A DNA stretch of 64,000 nt from the NCBI GenBank assembly GCA_031841125.1, contig CM063111.1:40994955-41058954 (forward strand). Direction: 5' to 3'. This document shows, piece by piece, positions 1 to 11,600 of this stretch. The stretch comes from Acanthococcus lagerstroemiae (lineage: Eukaryota > Arthropoda > Insecta > Hemiptera > Eriococcidae). The translations under genes were made by a program, and so were the position numbers. The first letter of the stretch is position 1, and each line of letters starts with the position of its first letter. The notes under the pieces were generated by a model. It made no database searches, was not told the origin of the DNA, and was given only the letters and a program-made list of their open reading frames with translations.

Positions 1-166
1 AAATTACTAAAACAAACCCCTTTAAATATTAAAAAAAAAAAGTATAATATAAAATTAAAACCCGAATATATTTACATTTTGGTATGAAAGAAAGACAAAT
101 TTGATGGAAAATGTTCTGTCCAAATAATTCTACATTTTGGTACTTGACTCGAACAGTTGCAGTTTC

Positions 167-1558
167 CTAACTAGACGGAGTTATAGATTTGGAATTGTTA
201 GTTTTTTCGAAGCTATTATTACTTACAGCTGAAGAAATACTACTTTCCTCAGCCACACTATCCTTCTTCCGTTCAAAGCCATGAACCTTTCTATGCTGAG
301 ATAAATTAGAATTATTAATGAATGCTTTTCCACACACATTACATACGTATGGTTTAATCCCGGTGTGTGTTCGGACGTGTTGAGTCAAATTTGATGTCGT
401 AGTGAATGACTTTTCACAAAATTTACATTTATATGGTTTTTCTCCAGTATGCACTTTCATATGCTGCATTAAATTCGACTTGTTACTGAATGCTTTGTCG
501 CAGTTCGTGCAACAATATGGCTTGTCTCCGGTATGAGTGCGAGTGTGTTGTTTCAAATTTGATGTTGTTAAAAACGTTTTATTGCACAATTCGCAGACAT
601 GCGTTTTCTCACCGGTATGAATTCGTACGTGCAAATTCAGCTCTGATTTATTCAGGAACATTTTCCCGCAGTACATGCACCTGTACACGATATCAGATGT
701 ATGAATCCGCAAATGAAATAAAATGCTAGACCGGTCAGGATATGTCTTGTTACAAAAAGTACACGGGTAGTTTCGCTCCTCCGTCTGATTTGATAAACCA
801 TGGGCATCATCAGTAATTATGGTTTCCTTTGACGAATGGAATTTCAAATGTTCTTGCAAGTAACGCTCAGTAACGAATGAACTATTGCAAAAAGCGCAAT
901 GATAGGACGGGTCAGTAAAATGGGTTTTGAAATGCGTGTACCATTTTCCTTTGCTCGGGAAAGTTAGTTCGCAATAATCACAGCTTCGAGTTTTGCTGCG
1001 TTGACCGTGCACACTCATATGCGCTTCTAAATAATTTTCATCGGCCCATTCTTTATCGCATATGCTGCATTTGAATGATTTCTCGACGGTAGATTTATCA
1101 ACAAATGGAAGCTTCTTGAATTCATTATCAATTTGAGTTGAAGTGAAGTTTCCATCGACGGTCAGGTTTGCGGAAGATGGTAACTGCGTTGGTTCGGAGG
1201 TATTTAGTTCTATTTCAAGTAATAAACTGGGATTGTACTTGACGTTAGAATTGTTGAAACGGGTCACCTCTTCGACATTGTCGTTTGAATCATCTGACGG
1301 TTCAGTTTTCGGCGGGAAGGTATTTTTCAGCTTGGAAACATCAACTTGATCAACACTTTCAACTGCGTCAAAAGCGTTCGCCGGAAAATTCTGAATCGAG
1401 TTATTCAACAGCATTTGAGGCAGATTATAACTGAACAAGTAGTAATTTTGCGGCGGACAGTTCGGATTTGGTTTTGAAAACTGCAGCACGTCGTTATTCT
1501 TCCAGTTCCATGACGTATCATCAGCGACAATGGTCTCTGGTTTAACGGCGTCGTTCAT
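167..1558 (-). CDS. C2H2 zinc-finger protein, nine fingers, single exon
   Basis: A continuous 463-codon reading frame on the minus strand. The first in-frame ATG (1556-1558) sits in a strong start context (CCACC before ATG); the same frame can be extended four codons to a TTG, which I reject as a start. Residues 1-160 are low in structure and rich in Asn, Ser and Asp, with no domain I recognise. Residues about 163-426 carry nine C2H2 fingers (C-x2-C ... H-x3-H). Fingers 5 to 9 are joined by canonical linkers of the TGEKPY type (TGEKTH, TGDKPY, TGEKPY, TGIKPY); fingers 1 to 4 have irregular spacers. Such arrays bind DNA, so a nuclear transcription regulator is the likely role. Fingers 6 and 8 share TTSNL and fingers 7 and 9 share NxSNL in the recognition helix, suggesting internal duplication. 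The C-terminal 37 residues are Ser/Asn rich. Orthology is unknown. It is divergently oriented to CAND1. A spliced 5' UTR cannot be excluded. Confidence 0.88.
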   Translation of the reverse strand: MNDAVKPETIVADDTSWNWKNNDVLQFSKPNPNCPPQNYYLFSYNLPQMLLNNSIQNFPANAFDAVESVDQVDVSKLKNTFPPKTEPSDDSNDNVEEVTRFNNSNVKYNPSLLLEIELNTSEPTQLPSSANLTVDGNFTSTQIDNEFKKLPFVDKSTVEKSFKCSICDKEWADENYLEAHMSVHGQRSKTRSCDYCELTFPSKGKWYTHFKTHFTDPSYHCAFCNSSFVTERYLQEHLKFHSSKETIITDDAHGLSNQTEERNYPCTFCNKTYPDRSSILFHLRIHTSDIVYRCMYCGKMFLNKSELNLHVRIHTGEKTHVCELCNKTFLTTSNLKQHTRTHTGDKPYCCTNCDKAFSNKSNLMQHMKVHTGEKPYKCKFCEKSFTTTSNLTQHVRTHTGIKPYVCNVCGKAFINNSNLSQHRKVHGFERKKDSVAEESSISSAVSNNSFEKTNNSKSITPSS

Positions 1559-2636
1559 GGTGGATTTCAAGGCAAAATAGTAGTGATTAATGCATGTTAC
1601 CTATTTAGCAAATGTTCAATTATACAGAGACAGAACAGCAATACTGACACAGCCGTACACAGACAGAAATAGATTTACACAATTACAGGAATATCACGGT
1701 ATATTCATGTACAATCGTATGAAAAATGCAAAACTACTATGGCGAAAACTTTGGCAAGTGCTAATCAGTTTAGACTAGTTTAGATGCTAATCACTACTTA
1801 TCCTTCGAACTCTTTTGATCAGGAACGTAAACACAAATTTCAGGGATTTGCGTATCCATAGAATATACTTCTTTTCATAGATTGATGGATCCTGATGACA
1901 ATGGCTTTGAATTCTAAATATGCCCAGAAAAAAGAATCTAATAAAAGCGAGATTTAGGTCCTATTCTTCAGACGTTTCTGATGAAGTGTAAGTTCGATTC
2001 GATACCAGTACCAGTAGGGCTCTATAGTTTCACCTGGGTATACTAAGCCACCATTTTGGTTCATACTGCGCCCGTCGATGCCGAATTGACTACGCGTTAC
2101 GCTCCGCATAGTCGGATTCGGCATCCACGGGCGCAGTATGAACCAAAATGGCGGCTTAGTATACCCAGGTGAAACTATAGAGCCCTAGTACCAGTAGCTC
2201 GTTCTAGCTTTCGTTTTGTTTCTGTCGTTGTTTGGTTCGCCGGATTGCTGGTCCCTTGGCCGGTCCATAGGTCGTTCCCTCGTTCCCCCGGCACACGTTG
2301 CTGCTTGCGCAAGTGCGCATGCGCGTATGCTGTTATCCAATTTATTGAAGGTCGCAGCTTCGCAGGTCGCAGAGCATCATCTGTGGACCGCTGCTCCCTC
2401 TGCACCCGCTGCACCGCATCGTGTTTTCAGTTTTCTGTTTTGTATCCATGGGATGTACTTTTGCCCGGCATAACTATTTTTCGCTGTTTCATGATATTCA
2501 TAATCTACCATGCTGATGGGATGTACAATATCGTGAAAACTTTCTGCTTTTTGTCAATCATAAGTAAAGTTTAATTTACAACGGAATCATAGAAGTATAA
2601 TTTTGCGCCTCCGATTTCAACTACGCGTTCGCAGAA
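1559..2636. promoter_or_regulatory. Divergent intergenic promoter region between zinc-finger gene and CAND1
   Basis: About 1.08 kb separate the two start codons. The right half (about 2200-2420) is GC- and CpG-rich compared with its surroundings, as expected around a housekeeping promoter such as that of CAND1. The 171-bp foldback element at 2016-2186 lies inside. I see no convincing TATA box and cannot place start sites. The open frames on both strands here lack domain similarity and are treated as chance. Confidence 0.4.
2016..2186. mobile_element. Foldback MITE with 9-bp target duplication (Mutator-like)
   Basis: A near-perfect palindrome: arms of about 80 bp begin AGGGCTCTATAGTTTCACC and end in the reverse complement, leaving almost no central loop. 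It is flanked on both sides by the same 9 bases, agtaccagt (2007-2015 and 2187-2195). Long terminal inverted repeats with a 9-bp target duplication are typical of Mutator-like (MULE) elements and some foldback elements. No coding capacity. The family assignment is an inference from duplication length. Confidence 0.8.
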
Positions 2637-5600
2637 ATGGCTACCAATATTTCATTTCAGATAGGCCATCTTCTGGAAAAAGTAAGAAAATCCTTTGTAT
2701 CGTGATAGGAAATGTATGATATTTAACATCGGCGGAGTTATTCGAAGGAATATAATGACCCTGTCTCATTCGAAAATATGTTAATCTGTACGGAGTACCT
2801 TTGTTTTCTTTCAATGTTCTCAACGGTTCTCGTCCATGACATGATTATTTTAGATGGCGTCCAGTGATAAAGATTTTCGCTTTATGGCTACGAACGATTT
2901 GATGGCTGAACTGCAGAAGGAAAGCATCAAGTTGGACGATGATTCTGAGCGTAAAATCATCAAAATGCTTTTGAAACTACTTGAAGATAAGAATGGTGAA
3001 GTACAGAATCTTGCTGTCAAATGGTTGGTACTAAGTTCATTCTTTTATTTGTTATTAATATTAGCGATATCACTATTTTATGGTTAATTTACTACGTGTG
3101 TTATAGTTTGGGCCCTTTGGTGAAGAAAGTTAAGGAGTTCCAAATTGAAGCCGTCGTCACCGCGTTATGCGCAAACATGGCTTCTGAAAATGAACAACTT
3201 CGTGATATTTCGAGTATTGGTTTGAAAACTGTCATTAATGAGCTTCCAATAACATCGAATACGTTAGTCGAAGCTGTGTGTAAAAATATAACTCAGCGTA
3301 TCAGTTCAGTCATTCTGAAGGTATTCGGATTATAAATTTGATCTGATGATCGCATCAAAGATAGCACGTATGATAGAGATGGACGAACTGCTTTACGTTT
3401 GTTATTTTTATAGCAAGAAGATATTTCGGTTCAGCTGGAAGCCTTAGATATATTGGCCGACTTACTTCCGAGATTCGGTTCCAACTTGTCATCGTATCAT
3501 AGTGAAATACTGCAGTCTCTATTACCGCAGCTTACATCCTCCAGACAGGCAGTCCGTAAGAGGTGAGGTATTTGTTCTGGATTTAATATTGGTAATAAGT
3601 ATGATGGGTTGTGTTCGAAGTGATGTTTATGTGGTGCTGTCATGTTTAGAGCGATTGTTGCGCTGAGTCACTTTGTGGTTCCTTGTAATCATACACTGTA
3701 CGTTAAACTCATCGAACATTTGTTGAATGGGTTGGAACAGAATACTTCAAGTGCTTCTGTTTGTACTTATGTTCAGTCAATAGCTGCTATTTGGTGAGTA
3801 CATTCTAAAACGATTATATTTTCATATGTGATGAAAGTTTCAAAACAGAAAGTTCAAAGTGCAGCTTACGCAGGGTGTTTCAGCGTTGCTGTGGAATACT
3901 TCATCAACGAATAGCTTTTGATCTGTTCTATAAACTACCATTGGATTATGTTGTTATTTCACCAAAATTTCTGGAGTAGTTAACTTTAGTAGAGCACCTG
4001 GAAACAACAGAGTACGGACATCCGCGGTTGTTTCCAGGTGCTCTAACGCTAGATTGGCAGAAGGTCAATATAACTAGCTTTAATAATTTGAAGAAGAATA
4101 TCGCGTCCATTAGTAGCATTTTTCCTTCTTATTGAAATGCCAGTATACCCAGAAGAACTTGGGATAAAATTCGAATTTATGCAACTCCTTCCATTCGAAT
4201 GGTAGGTAATGTCAACTGGAGAGTTGTGCTTTTGGCTACTCCGAGGCCCAACTGTCCTTGCAATCTTCATTTTGCTCGTGTCAGTCCCTTGCTCGACGCT
4301 GCACACCTTGACTTGTCGTGTCTGTCTAGCTGTCATTTAGGTTAGCGATATCTCTACTTGGGTCTTTTTAATTAGCAAGATAGCTGATTAAATATTTTCT
4401 TGACTGACTCAAGAGCTGGCTGTCTCTCGGTCTATCTTTCTGAATCCAGGGTTGCCACTTTCTGGAAAACCGGGAAAAGTCAGGGAATTTGGTCAGTCAG
4501 CGATAAGTCAGGGAATTTTCATTTAAGTCAGGGAAATTTTCTGAAAATAACAAACGAGTTCGTATTTTATCAGAGTAAACTTTTTTTATCATAACATAAG
4601 AATAATGATAATCTATTCGCAAATGAAATAGGTAAAATTACATCTGTACCTTCTTCTTCTCGATAGCGATTTTTTTAAAATTTGTATTGTAAAAAATTTC
4701 TGTGACTCTCCTCCTTCTGGGCTTTCTCGGAATCCTGTAAAAAAGTCAGGGAAAATTGGAAAAGTTGGCCTGGAAAACTGGGAAAAGTCAGGGAAAACCA
4801 ATCCTGAAAAAAAGTGGCAACCCTGGAATCGTGTAATTTCTTCGTAAAGGGACTGAGATGAAGGCCGAGTGTGGAATATTGCCACTTGTGGTAAAGTTTT
4901 AGACCATTAGGAGAAATAAAAGAAGTCTTCAATTGATCGAGATAGACAACATATTGCCAACGCGACTATTTATGTACTCATTAAGAGATAGCTCTGGTGA
5001 AGTCTCAGTTATATTTCAATGCTTGAATCTAAAGATGAATGTAACGTGAAATTAAAAAATTCGCACGGTAGGCGGTATAATTCCAACGTATGTTTAAATC
5101 CTGTAGAATTCTGTAAAAACGTCTGACAGAATTTTATTTTATTTGGCGAGGAAGCAATTAATTTGTCCTTTCAGTTTTTTGAGATAGACAACATATTACT
5201 TCTGTAAGTTTTGATGAGCTCATGGGCAGCCCATCATCTGTTCAAGCTTTTCTCCAACTGTGCTGAAACACCCTATGTAAGTTGATTGGATCATGTAGTT
5301 ATTATCAGAGGTGATCATTCTCTTTTTGAGAATTTTTATTCCTCGTCAAATTTCATAAGCCTGAGCTAATTTCGGTTCAATTTTGGGCCTTTGCACTTTT
5401 GAAAAGAAAAGAGCTTCGAGTTCAGAGCTTGGCTCTCAAACTTTCGCTAGTTATCTTTAAAACCTAGTTTCATTCATCCAATATACGTAATGTTATTAGT
5501 CGTATCGCTGGCCATCGGTTTGGAGAACACTTGGATCGATTTTTCCCTTATATTCAGAAGTACAGCAGAGAAGAAGGCGACGAATTACGAGAATTCTGTC

Positions 5601-8600
5601 TCCAAGCTTTCGAGGCATTTGTTCAACGGTGTCCCAGAGAAATAACTCCTTACATACCTACCGTAAGTGTTCTTGAAATATTCCAATTTGAGAAAGTATG
5701 CACTTTGAGGGGATAGACAAAAGTTGATGAATCAATGTATCTGTTTGACATTGACTGTCATTTTGTTCAATAATGTAATATTTTTTAAATGATATCAAAA
5801 GTATATCTTGATAATTTTTTTGTGACCAAGAAGTGTAATTTCAGATTACAGAACTTTGCTTGCACTATATTACATACGACCCAAACTATAATTACGACGA
5901 CGGCGATGGTGATAATTTGATGGAAACTGACGAGGACAAACTAGGTGAAGAGGATGAAGAAGACGATGAGTATTCAGACGATGATGATATGAGCTGGAAA
6001 GTACGAAGAGCGGCAGCCAAATGCCTGGAGTCAGTGATCGCTACGCGACGAGAATTACTCACCGAATTCTACAAGACTGTGTCCCCTCAGGTTATAGCCA
6101 GATTCAAAGGTTCGTTTTAATCATTGATACTAGAATTTGATGCATGCTCGCTAGATTTTTTCTGTTCGCTGGGTATCGTAGTTACAATTTTGTATTAAGA
6201 TACTTTCGTGTGTATTAATTTTGTTGGGGAAAATGCGTATGTACCTTCATAACTTACGTTCAAGTTGAAAGCAAACAGAATCGATAAAAGGAATAAAAAT
6301 TGTTACAAGGATGTTCAGTCAGGTTTTTCATTTGCAGAAAGAGAAGAGAATGTCAAAAGTGACATTTTTCACGTGTACATAACGCTGCTGAAACAGACAA
6401 GACCAACTTGTAGTGCTAACATAGATTCGGATTCAATGGAGGAAGAGACACCAGTATCCTTGCTCCAAACACAGGTATGTAATGTACAATATAAACCCTT
6501 TTAAAAATGTTGTTACTGGATGTGAATGACACGAAATAACAAACTGTTTGCAGGTACCCACAATAGTTAAGGCAGTGCACGTCCAGCTACGTGAGAAAAG
6601 CATCAAAACTCGTCAAGACTGCCTGGCTTTGTTGAGAGAGTTGGTCAACGTATTACCAGCTGCATTGACGGCTCATATACCTGCGTTGATTCCCGGTATA
6701 CAATATTCATTAGGGTGAGCTCGTCTTTGGGTATTCGTTTTCGCTTAAATTGTAAGGGAACACTTATACAGTATTGGGTCAAGGTGATTAAAGGGAGGTG
6801 GGCTCACTCCGGTAGACGCAACGACATAGGTGACGTCACCGGATTGGGACTGCCTTGAACTTATATGTTGGAATACGCTTTTTTCGACCTTTACTCATAA
6901 TTGATGCCCTCAACATATTTTTGTATTATTTTTACCACGTACAACATTCAATTAGCTACCGTTTAAAAAAAAGAGCCCTCTGCAACAAAAATTCAATTTT
7001 CCCATTACTTTCTTATGAAGTGAATTTCGGCACGGGTAAGACGGGAAGAATTGTTGCGGGTTGCCTACCCAAGTGATCTCATCTTGGTATTAGGCAGTGT
7101 TTTGAAATTACGATATCCATGCGCAGCATTGTTTTATCATTTACTAAAGTTAGAATGAGGATGAAAAAATCAATTTTTTTGTCAGTATCTGATGGTAGAA
7201 TGTATCTTGCAGAGATAAGAATTCTAGCAGCAACATGAAGATCAATACGTTGTCTTTCATTCACTGTTTGTTCTCCACGCATCCGGCAGAGGTTTTTCAT
7301 CCTCATATGGCTGTTTTAGTTCCACCGATTACAGCTGCGGTCGGTGATAATTTCTACAAGATAACAGCGGAAGCCTTGTTGTGTCTTGAACAGCTAGTTA
7401 AAGTAATTAGGCCATTAGGTAAGTGAAACTACCTTCGTGATACCTTTGAAGAAGAAAATAGCAGTTGACGGCGATTCTGATCAAATATTGCAGATACACT
7501 GAGTAATTTCAACTTCGCTCCGTACACTGGTAACATATACGACTGCACCTTGATGCGATTGAAAACCGCAGACATTGACCAGGAGGTGAAGGAGAGAGCC
7601 ATATCATGTATGGGACAAATCATTTGTAACCTGGGTGATTATCTTCAGGTTTGTTGCTTTGTTTGTTACTTCTTTGGGTGAAATTCGCTTAATTATATGA
7701 TTTCGTTTGAAGAACTGGCGGCGGCTGGAATCTGCGGTGAGAGATCACAATTCGTGTTTCTGGTCGCAAGTGTAATGCTTGTGGTCTGTCCTGTATTGCA
7801 GGGTGAACTGAGCGTATGTTTACCAATATTCTTGGACCGATTGAAAAATGAAATCACTCGACTGACAACGGTAAAATCTTTAACAAAAATCGCTGCGTCT
7901 CCATTGAGGATCGACTTACGTCCGATAATGGTAAGTTGAATTATTGATCGGCGCTTGAAACCCATCTTTGTGGAATTCCCATCCGGCTGTTGATCTTTCA
8001 TTGAAAGAATGATAGGGATTACAATTTATATAATCTTATTCCAAGGGAGACCGTTGTTCGCATCGAGAACGAGTAGGGTCCTTTTGTATTTATATAATTT
8101 TGAAGCCATCGTACGTCCTACTTCTATTATGTTGTTTCATTCATAGATTCGTTGGATTTTTTCCTCTTAGAATTTTATTGCTTCATTGTTTGGTGTTTCA
8201 GGCCGAAGCAGTTCCTATTCTTGGTACATTTTTAAGAAAAAATCATAGAGCATTGAAACTGAGTACTCTTATTCTGTTAGACACGCTGGTGAATAATTAC
8301 AGCAGCTCGTTAAATACTGCTTTATTGAATACGGTAAGTGATAATTAGTTTCGGCTTGATAAATTAGAAGACATTATGCAGACTAATCAATGTTCAAAGA
8401 ACTGATTGAAGAAGAGAGTTCCCGAAGTTCCCAGTAATGTTTGGTAAAACGTGGATAAGTAGGGGACTCCTTATCTAGAAAAGGTTTTGCATTCCTTTGA
8501 CGCTCCTAATGCCTGAGGAATATTTTCTTGAATGGAGATCTGGACAAGTAGCTCAAGAATCATGTTCCCTTGCGCTCTCACGTATCTAAGTTCTGCTCAC

Positions 8601-11600
8601 TGTACCGAGTTTTCTGATTCTTTTGGCTGTTGATCAAATTGCGATATGAAACGCCTCAAGTTCATTCTTGTGGGTCAAATGAAAATGTGTATTTTTCAGT
8701 CAACAGTTGAAGAAGCGTACACTTCATTAATAAAAACCAAAAGTCATGTTTTTCTTTTTCTTCAGGGGAATATTGCTAAGAATTCAGTGTTTTCTTTTTT
8801 GTTATTGCACAGGTTATGGTTGAGTTGCCGCCTTTGATTAGTGACACCGACTTTCATATTGCTCAGCTGACGCTCGTTTTGCTGTCGTCGGTCGCAAAGA
8901 TTCATCCGATGGCCCTGAGTTCCTCGAATATTTTACCGGAAATCATAACATTAGCAAAATCTCCACTCTTACAAGGTAGGTTTTCGACAGACGTATTCAG
9001 TATTCGAAGGCGTGAAGTTCAAAACATCCTATGTGCCAACTTTTGCAAAAGTGGTTTTGTGCATGTAAACTGTTCTAAGAACCTGACTAAACATCCTAAG
9101 TGCCCATAGAGCCTCAAAGTACCTCTAATTTCAACCCAAAGATTGCAGCACGCACACGTACCGGTGAACGATCCATGCAAAACATCCTAACTCGGTTTGA
9201 TGTTGATGGCGCTTAGGATGTTTTGCTTTGTCTTTTCCCATGGACTTAGGATGTGCGCAACGTCAACTCCCATTTTCTCAGCTTAGGCTCCACTGAGCCC
9301 CAAAATTTGTACATGGACATATGTATGAAGCTTCAGAGAATTGGCTGAGCACCCATGTTGCCAAACCCCACCCCCTTCACCTCAGCTGAAACAGTTTTTT
9401 GTTTCTCCTGTAAACTGTTGGCATTGCTACATAGGATGTTTTGAACTTCACGCCCTCATTTGTGTTCCATTTTGTGTCAACTTTGTATCATTTTTCGAAT
9501 GGCTCTAGAATTGTTCATCATGAAAAGTTTTCCATCTGATGAAGGATAATCGATCCTTTCGAAAATTGAGTTCATACCCTAAATTATTTATTGCTACTGC
9601 AAAAACTTTCTTGCACTCTTGTAGGTGGAGCTCTGGCGTCAATGCTAACCTTCTTTCAAGCTTTGGTTCAGGCAGACTTACCTGGTCTTGGTTTCAACGG
9701 ACTGTTGACGATGCTAGTTGCGCCTGTGACGAAGAAAAATAACGATCTCAGCGGTCCGACTCTGCACAAACAAGTATGGGCAATTCCACTTTGAAACTAA
9801 ATTCATCAGTTATGTTATTTCTTGCTTGTGGAGGTCGAAATAATTGGTATTAATTCTGACAGTGATCCGCTGGACGCGTACGATTAGTAACTGTATATTT
9901 ACTTCGTCAAATGATACAGTGTGTCCTAGATGGATGCGTGTTACTGTACCAAGTTATTGTTTGGAAACCGATGAAATCGTAACTCTTAGATCGCCTTTTT
10001 AAGGAAGCACAGAAAACTAGGTTCCCTGTTCATAGAACTATAATTTTGGCGGAGTGATTTACTTTGAATTCACGTGCTGAGTGTGGGGAGATGGAATAAG
10101 ACCTAGACCTAGTAATAATCATATTGAGGTTCTAATGCGATTTGGAATTTTAGACGTAATAGGACTCTTGAGTTTAAGTAAGACTCATTGGAACTCCTCA
10201 AGTAATGGTCTGTCAAAACTCACAAATGTGTTAAGGCCTTATGAAAACTCATGTAGATACGTGAAGACTGATCGAGGCTCCCTAGGACTTCCTAATATTC
10301 AGTTGAGAATCTTTGAGAAACTATTGAGAATAATTCAGATCTTTTATGATTGATGAAAGCATTTAAAAATTCATTGGGATTTTGTCAAAAACTTGGAGCC
10401 GGCATCAAAACCAGAACCACTCCGAGCTGGCTTCGGCTCCGGTTCCGGAGTAAATTTGAATTTAGCTTCGATGCGGGCTTCGGCTAATATTCTTGAAATT
10501 AGTCCTGGAAAATTGTATTTTCTGAGCCCCAGCTCCGGTGAGTAATTTTCATCGAACTCTGATTCCGGATCCGGTTTCAGCTCCAGCAAAAATTCTTAAT
10601 AACTCCGGCTTTAACTACAGAAATGTGATTTTATGCTACGCTCTCATTGTTCTTAATTGTAAGAGCTGGGCGCGGAGATGGCTGATGGATGGGGAAAAGG
10701 AGAAGCGTGAGGGGAGTGTGTTGAAGGGCGGAAGACAGAAATTGGCTCCAGCTCTGACTTTTTCGAGTTCCGACTCAGTTGGGAAATAATCGGTTCCAAG
10801 CTCCAGTTTCGGATCCCTGGACTCTGTTGAGTCTTTGAGACTTCCCATTTTCTAATTCGCTCTCAACCCGAGCCCTGGAATCCGCCCTTTTGAGCATTAC
10901 TTTAGAGACGCCGGGGAGGCTGTTAGGGCTGTCTTAGCCCTCTTCCCTTCTGACTGAAAAACCGGCCTAGGTCAAAATTTAGCGAGTGGCTACGTGGGTT
11001 CGAACGCGGGACCTCCGGATTCCAAGACCAACGCGCTATCCACTCGACCAACCAGACTCCTGACTTTGAGACTTATTGAAACCCTTTATTACTCGTCTAA
11101 GACTCTTCAAGTCTTTTGATTATTCGTCTGTTTACCGCCGCACTTTTTTCTTTTAATAAAAATGAAGAAAGTTAAAGCGATGATGCAGGATCTAAGATGT
11201 TCGTCTCTCAACGAAAAAGTATTTGAGTATCTCACTTTCGCAAAAATTTCATAATCTGAGGCAGCCAGCCGGCCGCGCTTCCGGAGGACATATGAGGCTG
11301 TGAGCACGAGAACAGCATAAGCGAAATGAGTGTCTAAAAAAAGGCGGAGAGACAGATAGGAGAAGTCTCCTAAATTTAGAAAATGTATCTGAGTCAATAG
11401 TACACTAGAACTGAATCGAAAAATGCCGTACTGCGAGGCCCTTGGATTCCATTTTTGCGATTCTTCGTTGTGGCTCAGTATTTCCACCCCCTCCCATGTC
11501 TGTTCAGGATATCGGTGGCGCCCCTTAAGCATACTCGAAAATTATGAATGCTCTTCTCTTCGTATTCATACGACTCGAATATTGAATTACTGTTGATTTT

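Larger units (their letters stand above)
3871..5275. mobile_element. Candidate 1.4-kb TIR element in CAND1 intron 5
   Basis: CAGGGTGTTTCAGC at 3871-3884 is matched by its inverted complement (last base changed) at 5262-5275. The interior contains a short perfect palindrome (3991-4044), a second inserted MITE (4447-4825) and the word gagatagacaacatatt twice (about 4941 and 5182). No transposase frame was seen and no clean target duplication is visible. It could alternatively be two unrelated repeats that happen to be inverted. Confidence 0.4.

Noticed and set aside
2854..3087. CAND1 start at the ATG of 2854
   Set aside because: This ATG directly follows a splice acceptor and corresponds to an internal Met of the family; the exon at 2637-2681 supplies the expected LLEK before it.
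11107..11532. 141-codon minus-strand frame in CAND1 intron 15
   Set aside because: Intronic and antisense, no recognisable domain, and next to a SINE; likely chance.
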